A stretch of 64,000 nt of DNA, from contig NZ_VORZ01000001.1 of NCBI RefSeq assembly GCF_007997305.1, forward strand, positions 1,539,165-1,603,164, read 5' to 3'. The translations under genes and the position numbers were made by a program. A model generated the notes under the pieces. The model saw only the letters and a program-made list of their open reading frames with translations. It did not search any database and was not told where the DNA came from. This DNA is from Psychrobacter frigidicola. Lineage in GTDB: Bacteria; Pseudomonadota; Gammaproteobacteria; Pseudomonadales; Moraxellaceae. Position 1 is the stretch's first letter. Each line of letters opens with the position of its first letter. Below, piece by piece: positions 25,809-37,500 of the stretch.

Positions 25809-27374
25809 ATGGAAGGTTTAGTCAATTTAGTAAATGGAATTATTTGGAGCCCAGCGTTAATTTATTTATGCTTGGGTGCTGGTCTGTTTTATTCCATTAT
25901 GACGCGCTTCGTGCAAGTACGTCTATTTGGTGAGATGATAAAACTACTATTCACTGGTAAGTCCAGTGCCGATGGTATTTCGTCATTTCAGGCACTTGCC
26001 GTCTCACTTGCTGGTCGTGTGGGTATGGGTAACATCGCAGGGGTAGCAGCAGCTATCGGTTTCGGTGGCCCAGGTGCAGTATTTTGGATGTGGGCTGTAG
26101 CCTTCTTAGGGGCATCTACCGCCTATGTTGAAGCGACACTCGCACAGATTTATAAAGAAAGAGACGTTATTACTGGTGAATATCGCGGTGGTCCTGCTTA
26201 TTATTTCGAGCGGGCACTCGGTCAGAAATGGTATGGGATACTCTTTGCAGTCGCCTCTATCTTGGCCTGTGGTATGTTCTTACCTGGTGTACAGGCGAAC
26301 GGGGTTATCAGTGCCTTCGCACAGGTCATGGGTGAGGGTACCGCAATGAATGTCATGGGCTTAGAAGTCGGCTCTATGCGTTTAGTGGCCCTAGGTATCA
26401 TTCTAGTGGTCTTAGGTATCATTATCTTTGGTGGTATTAAGCGTATTGCAACATTTACCGAATACGCGGTACCGTTTATGGCATTAGGCTATATTGCTCT
26501 GGCCTTGATTATCATGGTCACTAACTATCAGATGATTCCTGATGTATTCGGCGCAATCGTTGGAGATGCATTCACAGCTCAAGCAGGTTTTGGTGCTGCG
26601 ATTGGTTGGGGTGTAAAACGTGGTATTTACTCTAACGAAGCGGGGCAAGGTACCGGTCCTCACGCTGCTGCAGCAGCTGAAGTTGAGCATCCATCACAGC
26701 AAGGTCTAGTACAAGCGTTCTCAGTGTATGTTGATACGCTACTAGTCTGTTCTGCTACCGCATTTATGATTATCACGATGGGCACTTATAACATTCAAGG
26801 GACGCTACCTGACGGTCAGTTCATCGTACAAAACGTAGCTGCTACTACCGAAATCAACTCTCCTGCCTTTACGCAAATGGCGATGGAATCAGTATATGGT
26901 AATTTTGGTAATGTCTTTATTGCAGTGGCCGTATTCTTCTTTGCATTTACTACAATATTAGCTTATTACTATATCGCTGAAGTAAACATCGCTTACCTAA
27001 CCCGCTTTATCAGTCGCAAGGCCAATAAAATTGGGCTATTTTTAGTTAAAATCTTAATAATGGTAATGGTTGCCTATGGTGGCCTTAATTCAGCAGGCTA
27101 TATCTGGGATATCGGTGATATCGGTGTTGGTCTTATGGCTTGGCTTAATATTGTTGGTATCTTGGTCATCTTCTTTGTTGCTCGTCCAACGCTCACAATG
27201 CTCAAGGACTATGAAGCTCAGCGTAAAGCTGGTGTAAAGCGCTATACTTTTGATCCAGCAAAATTCGGTATCAAAAATGCACCGTATTGGGAAGAGCGTC
27301 ATCTCAGAGAGCAAGCAGCACTTAAGCAAGAATCACTTAATAAAGAGTCACTTCATAAAGACCCTAGACTCTAG
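25809..27374 (+). CDS. Alanine/glycine:cation (sodium) symporter, AGCS family
   Basis: A 521-residue inner-membrane transporter that imports alanine or glycine with Na+. It has about eleven hydrophobic helices. Family motifs include SFQALAVSLAGRVGMGNIAGVA, FWMWAVAFLGASTAYVEATLAQ, a YRGGPAYYFE stretch and KRGIYSNEAGQGTGPHAAAAAE, which contain the substrate- and sodium-binding region. The C-terminal 25 residues are charged and repetitive (QESLNKESLHKD). The ATG at 25809 fits. The gene is monocistronic, ends in a strong terminator, and has a long upstream region with palindromes that may reflect amino-acid-responsive control. Confidence 0.94.
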   Translation: MEGLVNLVNGIIWSPALIYLCLGAGLFYSIMTRFVQVRLFGEMIKLLFTGKSSADGISSFQALAVSLAGRVGMGNIAGVAAAIGFGGPGAVFWMWAVAFLGASTAYVEATLAQIYKERDVITGEYRGGPAYYFERALGQKWYGILFAVASILACGMFLPGVQANGVISAFAQVMGEGTAMNVMGLEVGSMRLVALGIILVVLGIIIFGGIKRIATFTEYAVPFMALGYIALALIIMVTNYQMIPDVFGAIVGDAFTAQAGFGAAIGWGVKRGIYSNEAGQGTGPHAAAAAEVEHPSQQGLVQAFSVYVDTLLVCSATAFMIITMGTYNIQGTLPDGQFIVQNVAATTEINSPAFTQMAMESVYGNFGNVFIAVAVFFFAFTTILAYYYIAEVNIAYLTRFISRKANKIGLFLVKILIMVMVAYGGLNSAGYIWDIGDIGVGLMAWLNIVGILVIFFVARPTLTMLKDYEAQRKAGVKRYTFDPAKFGIKNAPYWEERHLREQAALKQESLNKESLHKDPRL

Positions 27375-27418
27375 GTTTTGATGTGAGTATGTTCAATAAA
27401 TATTAAGTTAAATTAAGA

Positions 27419-27448
27419 AAGCCCGTGGCAACTGCCACGGGCTTTTTT
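27419..27448 (+). terminator. Intrinsic terminator of the symporter gene
   Basis: GCCCGTGGCA (27421-27430) pairs perfectly with TGCCACGGGC (27433-27442) over a 2-base loop, followed by TTTTTT. It lies 45 bases after the stop codon. Confidence 0.94.
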
Positions 27449-27512
27449 ATGTATTGCTCTCTATATCTATATAAACATCTAAATCTTTATTGATAAACAA
27501 TTTGCACTCATT

Positions 27513-27543
27513 AAAAAGCCCAGCACTAGTGACTGAGCTTTTT
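27513..27543 (-). terminator. Intrinsic terminator of the first fasciclin gene
   Basis: AAAAAGCCCAG (27513-27523) pairs with CTGAGCTTTTT (27533-27543) with one mismatch. Read leftward it lies 29 bases after the fasciclin stop and ends in a T-run. Confidence 0.75.
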
Positions 27544-27571
27544 AGTATGGTTAAATGTTAGTAAAGTAAGC

Positions 27572-28201
27572 TTACTCTTTTGGTAATAATACAGCATCAA
27601 TAACATGGACAACGCCATTAGTCGCCATCATATCTGTTCCAGTAATATTAGCCGTGTTACCGCTAGCGTCAGTGATAACATTAGCATCACTGATAGAGAT
27701 GGTTTGACCGTTTACAGTTTTAACGTCAGTACCATAAGGAATATCGGCAGCTTTTACAACCATAGGAACCACATGATACGGAAGAACAGTTTTTAGCAAA
27801 TCTGTATTAGCTAATAGCTCTTCTTTAGTAACATTTAGCTTGGTAAGTACGGCAGCAAAGGCATCGTCAGTCGGTGCAAATACAGTATATTCGCCAGCTT
27901 CCATCATCATCGTATCTAGACCAGCCGCTTTTAATGCAGCCGTTAAGATGGTTAGGTTTTCGTTGCCAGCAGCCATTTCACCGATAGATTGCGTAGCAAC
28001 TGCTTCACCCATAGGATCAACTTCAGGCATAGGCTGAGCTTCTTCTTCAGGCGTAACTACGGTCACATCATCGCCCTCTACGATAGTGACATTATCAGGA
28101 TCTGCTGGGGTATCTGTAGCAGCAGTGTCGTTGTTGCTACAGGCAGCTAGTGAGAAGGCGGCCATAGCGACAGTTAATGGTAATAAAGTCTTTTTTAACA
28201 T
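27572..28201 (-). CDS. Fasciclin-domain lipoprotein
   Basis: A 209-residue lipoprotein: signal peptide with lipobox LAAC (Cys21), an acidic linker (about 30-65) and one fasciclin (FAS1) domain (about 70-208). FAS1 hallmarks are the H1 block YTVFAPTDDAFAAV, the conserved LPYHVVP segment with its YH motif, and the terminal GVVHVIDAVLLP. FAS1 domains mediate adhesion or surface binding, and here the protein would face the periplasm or cell surface. A second FAS1 lipoprotein lies directly upstream, a likely duplication. They are separated by 281 bases and probably have separate promoters. Confidence 0.92.
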   Translation of the reverse strand: MLKKTLLPLTVAMAAFSLAACSNNDTAATDTPADPDNVTIVEGDDVTVVTPEEEAQPMPEVDPMGEAVATQSIGEMAAGNENLTILTAALKAAGLDTMMMEAGEYTVFAPTDDAFAAVLTKLNVTKEELLANTDLLKTVLPYHVVPMVVKAADIPYGTDVKTVNGQTISISDANVITDASGNTANITGTDMMATNGVVHVIDAVLLPKE

Positions 28202-28414
28202 AGGTATACCCTTGTAGATATCAAAAAATGAAGTTTGAGTGACTTGTTTACTTATCAGATAACAACTTTAACTGACTGTTGTACAGATTTAGAAATAAGT
28301 AGGGATGACGGCTAGTAATAACAACCTACTAATGATTCGTAGTTAACAACCGTTGTTTTATTGGCGAACATTTTTAATAAGCTATAAATTAGTAATGCCA
28401 ATAGAGGTATAGTA

Positions 28415-28426
28415 GCCAATATTGGC
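28415..28426. promoter_or_regulatory. 12-bp palindrome between fasciclin genes
   Basis: GCCAATATTGGC is a perfect 12-base palindrome; a further TGCCAAT half-site lies just left at about 28396-28402. It is about 215 bases upstream of the leftward fasciclin start at 28201. It could be an operator, though it is far from that start. Confidence 0.38.
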
Positions 28427-28482
28427 ACTCTGTGAATCAACATATTGTAAACATTCGTTATATTCAGAGATATGAACTTATA

Positions 28483-29037
28483 TTATTTAGGTAATAGGAC
28501 TCTATCAATCACATGTACCACACCATTTGTGGCAGCAAGATCCGTTTTTAATAAAGTAATGGTACGCCCATTTTCATCCATAAGCTTACCTTGTGTGGTA
28601 ATCATCAACGTATCGTTGCTCAGCATCGTGACGTTACCAGGCTTGACATCTTTAGCATAAATTGGCATTGCACCATTGATAACATGGTAGCTTAGAATTT
28701 TAGTTAATAACTGTTTATTAGCAAATAGCTGCGCTTTGCTCATACCCGTCTCGTTCAAAACCTGCATAAAAGCATCATTGGTTGGAGCAAAGATAGTATA
28801 GTTGGCATTAGGGTCAGATAACGCTCCTGCTAAGCCTGCTGCTTGTACAGCTTCAACTAGTAGTGAGAACTCAGGGCTGCTCTGCGCCACTTGTACGACG
28901 TTCATTTTTGCCATAGCTGGGTTAGTCATAGGTACTTTTACAGTCGTATTTTTTTGTGGCATCATGTTATTACAGGCGCTCAGTCCTGCTACTGAGATGG
29001 CAAGTGCTCCGATAGTCGCAAGTTTGGTAAGTTTCAT
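28483..29037 (-). CDS. Fasciclin-domain lipoprotein (second copy)
   Basis: A 184-residue paralogue of the neighbouring gene. Signal peptide with lipobox LSAC (Cys22), a short linker and one FAS1 domain (about 48-183): YTIFAPTNDAFMQVL, ILSYHVI and GVVHVIDRVLLPK. It lacks the acidic linker of the other copy. The two domains are clearly homologous but diverged at many positions, so the duplication is not recent. It is transcribed leftward, and its promoter should lie in the 29.0-29.5 kb gap shared divergently with metH. Confidence 0.92.
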   Translation of the reverse strand: MKLTKLATIGALAISVAGLSACNNMMPQKNTTVKVPMTNPAMAKMNVVQVAQSSPEFSLLVEAVQAAGLAGALSDPNANYTIFAPTNDAFMQVLNETGMSKAQLFANKQLLTKILSYHVINGAMPIYAKDVKPGNVTMLSNDTLMITTQGKLMDENGRTITLLKTDLAATNGVVHVIDRVLLPK

Positions 29038-29581
29038 AGTGCTATCCTTAATAATGAAGTAATTCCAGAGTGTTGTCTTACATGCTTACTAATTTACAAG
29101 TTAATGTCGCTTATCCTAAAGGTAGCCTATCACCAGAGCACTTAATAAGCAGTACTTTAATAACTATTTCTAACAAACAAATGTTACTAAATATTTATTA
29201 GAAAACCTTATAAAAGCACAAACCTTATGAATATAAATTAACATATAAGCAGACAATAGCAATTCGGTATTACGCTACTTTTTGTGCTGCTCGTGTAATT
29301 TCTGCCCATTTTCTAAACAGATAGATGGAATTTGATTGTGATATTGGTAGCTCTTTTTAGTTATTGATGCAAATATCAATGGTTAGCTGCTTGCAAACTT
29401 TAATTTAGTACTTCCATATTTTAAAAAATGGACTCATTACGAGTTTTAATGATTGATATATTGCCCGCAACGCCTAATCACATGGGCACGAATACGACTA
29501 TTTTCGTGCTAAAATGCTAACAATTTGCACCTTTTTCTTATAACCTTATTTTATAAAATTGACTATATAAGCAGCCTTCCT
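29038..29581. other. Intergenic region upstream of metH
   Basis: About 540 AT-rich bases between divergent genes. A TGCTAAAAT extended -10-like element lies at 29507-29515, 67 bases before the metH ATG, without a clear -35. I do not see a cobalamin riboswitch (no B12 box) or an SAM riboswitch pattern. No credible gene. Confidence 0.45.
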
Positions 29582-32500
29582 ATGACCTTGACCACCTCGT
29601 CTCATACTGTTACTACAGACACTATCAATCCAAACGCCAATCCTAATAATTTTATCTTAACGCCACCTGAAGTCTTCCCGTATAAAGAACAGCAGCTAAC
29701 GGCACGTGCGCGTATTACTGAGCAGATGGCGAAGCGAATTTTGATGTTAGATGGGGCGATGGGTACCCATATTCAAAACTATAAGCTAGAGGAAGCGGAC
29801 TATCGTGGTGAGCGCTTTGCTGATATTAAGCAGGATGTGCGCGGCAATAATGATTTATTAGTATTATCGCAACCACATATGATTAAAGAGATTCATTTGG
29901 CGCATTTGGAGGCGGGTGCAGATATCATCGAGACCAATACCTTTAATGGTACGCGGCTGTCGATGGCTGACTACGATATGCAATATCTAGTGCCAGAGCT
30001 TAACAAAACGGCTGCTAAGATAGCTCGCGAGGCGGCAGACGAATTTACCGCTAAAACGCCTGATAAGCCGCGCTTTGTTGCTGGCGTTATTGGACCAACC
30101 TCACGCACCTGTTCGCTATCACCTGATGTTAACGACCCTGCCTTTCGTAATATTACCTTTGATGAGCTGGTGCTTAATTACCGTGAATCGACGCTAGCGC
30201 TGATAGAAGCAGGTATTGATATTATCTTGATTGAGACTATCTTTGATACCTTGAATGCTAAAGCCGCCATCTTTGCGGTGACGGGCGTCTTTATAGACAT
30301 CGGCTTTGAGCTACCGATTATGATTTCGGGTACGATTACCGATGCTTCGGGTCGTACATTATCAGGACAAACCGCAGAAGCGTTTTATAACTCAGTTCGT
30401 CATGCCAAGCCTCTGTCGGTTGGCTTTAACTGTGCGCTTGGTGCTGACGCCCTTAGACCGCATATTCAAACGCTATCTAATATCGCTAATATGTATGTAT
30501 CAGCGCATCCGAACGCTGGCTTGCCTAACGAGTTTGGTGAATATGACGAAACTGCAGAAGAAACTACTGCGCTACTAGAAGGCTTCGCCAAAGCCGGTAT
30601 CTTAAATATCGTTGGTGGTTGCTGTGGTACTACCCCTGAGCATATTCGCCAAATCGCTACTATGGTGGCAAACTATCCACCGCGTGTGATACCTGAGATT
30701 CCACCTGCCTGCCGTCTATCTGGACTTGAGCCCTTTAACATTACTCGTGAGAGTCTATTCGTTAACGTTGGTGAACGTACTAACGTGACGGGTTCTAAAA
30801 AGTTCTTACGGTTAATCAAAACTGAAGCTTATACCGAAGCACTTGATGTGGCTCGTGACCAAGTTGAAGGTGGCGCACAAGTTGTCGATATTAATATGGA
30901 TGAGGGCATGCTCGACTCCAAGCAAGCGATGATTCACTTCGTGAATTTGGTCTCAGGCGAACCTGATATCAGCCGTGTCCCCTTGATGCTTGACTCCTCT
31001 AAATGGGACATCATAGAAGAAGGCTTGAAGCGTACCCAAGGCAAATGTATCGTGAACTCTATCTCCTTAAAAGAAGGGCACGATGAGTTCGTTGAGCGTG
31101 CCAAGTTATGTATGCGCTACGGTGCTGCTGTTATCGTGATGGCCTTTGATGAAGATGGGCAGGCCGACACCTTTGAGCGTAAAACCCAAATCTCTAAGCG
31201 CAGCTATGATGTCTTGGTCAATGAAGTCGGCTTCCCATCGGAAGACATTATCTTTGATCCTAACGTTTTTGCGGTCGCCACTGGTATCACTGAGCATAAT
31301 AACTATGGCGCGGACTTTATTAATGCGACCAAGTGGATTACTGACAACCTTCCTAATGCGATGGTATCAGGGGGTATCTCTAACGTCTCGTTCAGCTTCC
31401 GTGGTAACCCTATCCGCGAAGCGATTAACTCAGTATTCCTCTATCACACCATACAAAACGGCTTGACAATGGGTATCGTCAACCCTGCGATGCTTGAGCT
31501 ATATGATGATATTCCCAAAGAAGCTCGCGATGCCATCGAAGACGTAATGCTTAATCGAAATCAAGGCGAGACAGGACAAGATGCCACCGAAAGGCTAATG
31601 ACGGCTGCCGAAAATTACCTCTCAGGGGGTAAGAAAAAAGACAGTACTGTCGATTTGACATGGCGTGAAGGCACCGTTGAAGAACGTATTGCCCATGCAC
31701 TAGTTAAAGGTATCACCACCTTTATTGATGCTGATACCAAAGAAGCGTGGGAGAAATACCCCAAACCACTAGAGGTCATCGAAGGTCCACTAATGGACGG
31801 CATGAATATAGTCGGTGATTTATTTGGTGCCGGTAAAATGTTCTTACCACAAGTGGTCAAATCCGCACGAGTTATGAAGCAGTCGGTTGCTTGGCTGAAC
31901 CCGTACATTGAAGCAGAAAAAGTCGAAGGTGAAACCAAAGGTAAAATCCTCATGGCGACGGTCAAAGGCGACGTCCATGATATCGGTAAAAACATCGTCG
32001 GTGTGGTACTTGGCTGTAACGGTTATGACATCGTCGATATGGGCGTGATGGTGCCGTGTGAAAAAATCCTTGATACGGCCCTTGCTGAAAAGGTCGATAT
32101 CATCGGATTGTCTGGATTAATTACACCAAGCCTTGATGAAATGGTTTATGTCGCCAAACAAATGCAAGAGCGCGGCATAACCTTACCACTAATGATTGGT
32201 GGTGCGACGACTTCTAAAGCGCATACTGCGGTCAAAGTCGAACCACAATATCAAAACAATGGCGTCATCTATGTGGCGGATGCCTCGCGCGCAGTTGGCG
32301 TAGTGACTAAGCTGTTATCAAAAGAAAATCGTCAAGGCTTAATAGATGAAACCCGTGCTGACTATATTGCAGTAAGGGAGCGTCTTGCCAAACGCCAACC
32401 CAAAGCTGCTAAGTTATCTTATGCCGAATCAATCGACATCGGTTTTCAGCACGATTGGGACAACTATGTGCCCCCTACTCCTAATGAATTAGGCCAAGTC

Positions 32501-33382
32501 ATATTTGATGATTATCCGATAGATACATTAATTCCTTTTATTGACTGGACACCGTTCTTTATCTCTTGGGGACTGGCGGGTAAATACCCTAGAATATTAC
32601 AAGATGAGGTGGTCGGTGAAGCGGCTCGTGACTTATTTCAAAATGCTGAAGACATGCTTAGAAAGTTGATTGATGAAAAATTAATCGTGGCTAAAGGTGT
32701 GTTTAAAATCGCCCCTGCAAAACGTACCGGCGCGGATACCGTCACTGTTTATGATAACGACCCACAACAGGGCGGTACACCAGCTTATAAGTTCGAGCAT
32801 TTGCGTCAACAAAGCGATAAGGCCAGCGGCAAGCCCAACTATAGCTTAGCGGACTTTATCTCACCATCGACTGAACATACTGATTATCTTGGCGGCTTTA
32901 CCGTCTCGATAGCAGGTACGGAAGCCATCGCCGAACAGTATAAAACCAACGGTGATGACTATAACGCCATTATGGTACAAGCTTTGTCTGACCGCTTGGC
33001 TGAAGCCTTTGCTGAGCATTTACATAAGCGTATCCGTACTGAATATTGGGGTTACCTAACTGAGGAAGGCTTGAGTAATGAAGAGCTGATCAAAGAAAAA
33101 TATGTCGGTATCCGCCCTGCTCCTGGTTACCCTGCCTGTCCTGAGCATACCGAAAAAGGTAAACTGTTTGACTGGCTCGGTACAGTTGACGCGATTGGTA
33201 CGACCTTGACGGAAAGCTATGCGATGTGGCCTGCCTCGTCAGTTAGCGGCTTTTATTACTCGCATCCTGAGAGTGTTTACTTTAACGTCGGTAAAGTCAG
33301 TATGGAGCAGGTAGAGAGTTATGCTGAACGTAAAGGTTGGGATATGAAAACGGCTGAGAAGTGGTTGAATCCTAATATGTAG
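29582..33382 (+). CDS. metH: Cobalamin-dependent methionine synthase MetH
   Basis: Transfers a methyl group from methyl-tetrahydrofolate via cobalamin to homocysteine, making methionine. The domains are in order: homocysteine-binding (about 45-370, zinc Cys in GFNCALG near 283 and GGCC near 345), pterin-binding (about 385-640), cobalamin cap and binding (about 670-910, with the cobalt-ligand His in DVHDIGKN near 799), and the SAM reactivation domain (about 930-1266, [12 protein letters not shown]). At 1266 residues it is about 40 longer than E. coli MetH because of an N-terminal extension. The ATG at 29582 is chosen over a TTG at 29525 because the latter adds only hydrophobic non-conserved residues. 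Confidence 0.97.
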   Translation: MTLTTSSHTVTTDTINPNANPNNFILTPPEVFPYKEQQLTARARITEQMAKRILMLDGAMGTHIQNYKLEEADYRGERFADIKQDVRGNNDLLVLSQPHMIKEIHLAHLEAGADIIETNTFNGTRLSMADYDMQYLVPELNKTAAKIAREAADEFTAKTPDKPRFVAGVIGPTSRTCSLSPDVNDPAFRNITFDELVLNYRESTLALIEAGIDIILIETIFDTLNAKAAIFAVTGVFIDIGFELPIMISGTITDASGRTLSGQTAEAFYNSVRHAKPLSVGFNCALGADALRPHIQTLSNIANMYVSAHPNAGLPNEFGEYDETAEETTALLEGFAKAGILNIVGGCCGTTPEHIRQIATMVANYPPRVIPEIPPACRLSGLEPFNITRESLFVNVGERTNVTGSKKFLRLIKTEAYTEALDVARDQVEGGAQVVDINMDEGMLDSKQAMIHFVNLVSGEPDISRVPLMLDSSKWDIIEEGLKRTQGKCIVNSISLKEGHDEFVERAKLCMRYGAAVIVMAFDEDGQADTFERKTQISKRSYDVLVNEVGFPSEDIIFDPNVFAVATGITEHNNYGADFINATKWITDNLPNAMVSGGISNVSFSFRGNPIREAINSVFLYHTIQNGLTMGIVNPAMLELYDDIPKEARDAIEDVMLNRNQGETGQDATERLMTAAENYLSGGKKKDSTVDLTWREGTVEERIAHALVKGITTFIDADTKEAWEKYPKPLEVIEGPLMDGMNIVGDLFGAGKMFLPQVVKSARVMKQSVAWLNPYIEAEKVEGETKGKILMATVKGDVHDIGKNIVGVVLGCNGYDIVDMGVMVPCEKILDTALAEKVDIIGLSGLITPSLDEMVYVAKQMQERGITLPLMIGGATTSKAHTAVKVEPQYQNNGVIYVADASRAVGVVTKLLSKENRQGLIDETRADYIAVRERLAKRQPKAAKLSYAESIDIGFQHDWDNYVPPTPNELGQVIFDDYPIDTLIPFIDWTPFFISWGLAGKYPRILQDEVVGEAARDLFQNAEDMLRKLIDEKLIVAKGVFKIAPAKRTGADTVTVYDNDPQQGGTPAYKFEHLRQQSDKASGKPNYSLADFISPSTEHTDYLGGFTVSIAGTEAIAEQYKTNGDDYNAIMVQALSDRLAEAFAEHLHKRIRTEYWGYLTEEGLSNEELIKEKYVGIRPAPGYPACPEHTEKGKLFDWLGTVDAIGTTLTESYAMWPASSVSGFYYSHPESVYFNVGKVSMEQVESYAERKGWDMKTAEKWLNPNM

Positions 33383-33424
33383 AGATAAAACTCGATTAAT
33401 TCGTAGATAGTTTAGAAATATCTT

Positions 33425-33459
33425 ATGGCGTACTCACTTAATTGAGTACGCCATTTTTT
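33425..33459 (+). terminator. Intrinsic terminator of metH
   Basis: ATGGCGTACTCA (33425-33436) pairs perfectly with TGAGTACGCCAT (33443-33454), loop of 6, followed by T-run to 33459; 43 bases after the metH stop. Confidence 0.93.
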
Positions 33460-33581
33460 ATAAAGCAATGACTTACCGTATTTAAGCAAACTTATCGCTA
33501 CCTTGATAGAAAAATACTTTTATCATTTTCTAACGGTATACGTGATAAATTATCATCTATTTTATTATGTTGAGAAAGGTT

Positions 33582-34511
33582 ATGAATCAAATTGCAGCAC
33601 TTTCAAATTGGATTGGCAAAACCTTTGCGATTTGGGCATTACTCAGTGCCGTATTAGGGTTTCTCTTTCCTGATTTTTTTGCCTCGTTAGCTTTTCTTAT
33701 CGTACCGATACTCGGCATTATCATGTTTGGTATGGGCATGACCCTTAAGACGTCAGATTTTTTAGAGATTATCAAGCGACCCAAACCTGTAATTATAGGT
33801 TTGCTAGCACAGTTCACCCTAATGCCATTGATAGCCTACTTATTAACGCAAGTCTTTAGCCTTGATCCGTTAATAGCTGTAGGGGTGATTCTGGTTGGTT
33901 GCTGCCCTGGCGGTACTTCTAGTAATGTCATTACCTTTTTAGCCAAAGGCGATATCGCTTTGAGTGTGGCTATTACCTCCATATCTACCTTGCTTGCACC
34001 GTTTTTGACCCCTATTCTATTAGAGATTTTTGCGGGTCAACTGATTGATATTGATCTGCTCAGTATGATGATTACGATTACTAAGATAGTAATCTTGCCT
34101 ATTTTATTAGGTATTATCGTGCATAAATTTCTTGGCAATAAAATTGAAGCGGCTATCACTGTACTGCCCATGATTTCAGTATTGGGTATCTCAATTATTA
34201 TAGCTGCCGTAGTCGCTGTATCTAAGGCAACTATCTTAGATAGTGGCGCTATCGTCTTTGTGGTCGTAGCTTTACACAATCTGCTCGGTTATAGCTTAGG
34301 GTATTTAATCGCTCGCTTCTTAGGTTTCACTGAAGCGCAAAGACGCGCCATCATGATCGAAGTAGGTATGCAAAACTCTGGCCTTGGCGCTGCGCTTGCT
34401 GCCACTTACTTCAATCCTGTCACCGCGCTGCCAAGTGCGATATTTAGTGTGTGGCATAACTTTAGTGGCGCTCTAGTGGCTAATATTTTTGCTAAAAGAG
34501 ATGGTTTGTAG
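33582..34511 (+). CDS. Bile acid:sodium symporter (BASS) family protein
   Basis: A 309-residue membrane transporter with about nine to ten helices. Family blocks: GIIMFGMGMTLKTSDF, the CCPGGTSSNVITFLAKGDIALSVAI region with the Na+-site residues, and a C-terminal EVGMQNSGLGAALA stretch. Bacterial members move organic acids (pantothenate, pyruvate or keto acids in known cases) with Na+, so the substrate is open. The ATG at 33582 is preferred because GAGAAAGG precedes it; an in-frame ATG at 33567 would add five residues. It has a probable own promoter after the metH terminator and ends in a bidirectional terminator. Confidence 0.92.
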   Translation: MNQIAALSNWIGKTFAIWALLSAVLGFLFPDFFASLAFLIVPILGIIMFGMGMTLKTSDFLEIIKRPKPVIIGLLAQFTLMPLIAYLLTQVFSLDPLIAVGVILVGCCPGGTSSNVITFLAKGDIALSVAITSISTLLAPFLTPILLEIFAGQLIDIDLLSMMITITKIVILPILLGIIVHKFLGNKIEAAITVLPMISVLGISIIIAAVVAVSKATILDSGAIVFVVVALHNLLGYSLGYLIARFLGFTEAQRRAIMIEVGMQNSGLGAALAATYFNPVTALPSAIFSVWHNFSGALVANIFAKRDGL

Positions 34512-34525
34512 GGTTGTTAATTAAA

Positions 34526-34563
34526 AAAGCATAGAACAAAGATATTTCTTTGTTCTATGCTTT
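34526..34563. terminator. Bidirectional intrinsic terminator
   Basis: A perfect 17-base stem (34526-34542 and 34547-34563, core GCATAGAACAAAGA) with a 4-base loop. It lies 14 bases after the transporter stop and 14 before the stop of the convergent HNH-STAND gene, so it marks one edge of the accessory spot. Confidence 0.92.
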
Positions 34564-34576
34564 AATGGTCTGATAA

Positions 34577-37500
34577 CTATTCTATAAAAAAATTCTGTTC
34601 ACCTTTAACTTCTCCATTTTCATAATAGTATAAGCCTGAAATCTCCAGTCTTTTATTAATACCATCACGCCCTTTACCCATAGCGACCTTCTCACCTAAT
34701 ACCGTCCATATTATTCTATAACCCATCTTATTCTGTAACTCTTCTAGCTTATCTCTACGAATAAGTAAATTTCCTTTATCATTACCATATAGCGAAGCGT
34801 CGAATAAAACGACTTCTTTGTTCTCATTAACCCATGCACCAGCATACTTAGAGTTAACTAGATTTAGTTGTTGCCATAATAGTTTACTAGGAGAAACTAA
34901 ATTGTAAGCTAGATCCGAGTTTCTTCCTCCTTCCCATACATGTTCTTCTGTACAAGCGTAGGCTTTTCCTAGAGAACTGTAATCAAAACGTTGTTTAATA
35001 TCTTGCCAACCATAGTCTCCATAATACGGATTCTCATACATTTTTAATAATGGTGACCAATAATACTCTAAATTAAATAAATAATACCTTTCAGCAGGTT
35101 GGGGCATCCAATTCCCCATAAAGTTTTTATCATTTAAATTTGCGACAATCTCATTAAACTCACTATCTTTAATGAGATATGCTTGAACTTTATACCATAC
35201 TCTCTGATAAGCATCAGAATAAGAATTTTCACCAAGTGAAGGTTTTTGCTCATACGTAATATACTGCTGTAAACTAAACCATTCTTGATTGTCATGTTGT
35301 TTTAGAATAAGCTCTTTGGGTTCTATTAACTTTTCGCTAGATATTGCCCATTCTTCAAAATTATCATTCCAATCATCATAAACTGGATTCATGATAATCT
35401 TTAGATTGTCTTTTTCAGGAGCAATAAAAGTAGGGTCTATATCCCGAATCGAAGTATCTAAAGAGCCGTCGTACCATACCTTAATTTCTGATTCTCCATG
35501 CTTAGTAGACGGGTATATCATTTTATGATTATCAGATACCCTTGCAAAAACCTCATACAATGCTATCCACTGATATTTTTTGCCTATCCTCTCTATAGCA
35601 TTAGTATGTCGATCACCACTAGTTGTTTCGTGTTTATCAAAATCTTCATGCTTCTTTAAATCATACCCATAACGTTCAAAAATAAGTTGTACTGCATAAT
35701 TACTTAAATTTGAAACATTAAGATATTTGAAATTACGAAATGCTGATTGGAATACATATCTTCCAAAGTCTCCATACCCTCCAGTACCAGCACCGTACTC
35801 GGTTGTCATAGAGCTTATAATTTTGCTACCTACAAAACGGTATTCAGAGTCATCTTTGACCGCACTCTTTAGATGATACTTTTCGACAATCTGTTTTCTC
35901 GTTGGAAGATTAATTGGAAACTCACTGCTATATGGAGGTCTACATAATTCAAGTTTCTGATCATTAATATTAATAATTTCTTTGCATTGAGCATATTCAA
36001 CAATATTTCTAGCATAGTCTCTTACGAGAACATTTGGATAAATTTCATTTTGAGCAAAGAAATCTTCAACTAGATAATTACAAATACTTTCTAAGCCTTC
36101 AAATTGCTGAGAAGATAAAATTGCTCCATATATTGAAGCAAAAACTCTTTCTAAAACATATGGGTCATTCACATCCTTAAACGTGTCTATGACTTCAAAA
36201 GCAATTGATAACTTATTCTGGAGCAACCTAACAAGAGCTAATGTCGCATTATCACGTAGCTTAATATTTGTACTTGTAAACAGCCATGATAAGCTGACTC
36301 CAACTAGCTTACGACTAGAATCAGATAATCCTTCAGAAAAAGCTGACTTCTTCGCCCAACTTATTGAATTATAAATTGATGATGTTTCATAAATCTGGCT
36401 ACTGATATGGGTCGTCCAAAAAGCATCTCTATCAGGCATACTCATATCGTTTAGCCATGTGTGAAGCTTAATAGCATTGAAAGGATGGTTTTCACGACCT
36501 GATACTTTATACATAAAGTCAATAAATTCAGCAAAAAGCTCATCATTACACAAAATGCTATTATTTATAAATATTTTACACTCATCTAGATATATATTTT
36601 TTCTATCTCTCCAAAACAAGCTATCGATGAAGGCAAACCCTAAACTATAATTATTATATTTTTTATCGCTTTTGAGTATTTCAAAAAACTCTAGCTCGAA
36701 TTTAACAGGGACTAATACGGATAAGATGCTCAATACGCCTGTAGATAAGATTCTATCCTCGTATTTAACTGAGAATGAATTACACATAAACATTTTATAT
36801 AAATTATTAACATCATCTATGCTGTTACATATATTTTCAGCAGTTAAATAGTCTAAAAATCGTTCGAAAGCAAAATATATATACTCATTCTCAGAATTTT
36901 TATCTTTATAGCTAAGCAATAAGTTTTCTGACATTAGAGCCTGTAAGAAACTATCTACATCAGCTTCTTTAAAACCAGTCTCAACAGTAAAACTCATTGC
37001 TTCTTCGTAAGAAATTTTACTATTTTTGTTTAAGTAAAATTCTTCTGCAATCCTAAGTAGTATTTTTTTGACGTAATTTATACTAGGTCGATAGCTAAAT
37101 TTGGAAATATGTGACAATCTCGTATTGACTAATTTTAAATACTCGTCGAATATTTGTGTAATTAGGCTTATTGAGTATTCATTATTTTTCGAGTTAGACC
37201 TATATTCACAGTATATTTTAAGAAATAAAGGGTTTTTAAATTCATTAACTAGCACTGGTTCAGTTGGTAAAGATAATTTATAATGCTTATAAAAACCTTG
37301 AACTGCCTCAAAAACATTATGTTCAAAGCCTTCGTGTAAAATCTCACTAATAATATTATTCTTAATAGCAGGTTTAATATTCTCTAAAACCTCATCTTTA
37401 TACTCAGTACGTACAGATACAACTAAGCCAACCCATGGATATTTTTTAAACTTGTTAATAAACCCAGCTAATGAGTTGTTCCAAAAATACCTTCCTTGAC

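Noticed and set aside
29038..29581. Cobalamin riboswitch upstream of metH
   Set aside because: No B12-box-like conserved core or plausible folding pattern was seen by eye; a covariance-model search would be decisive.
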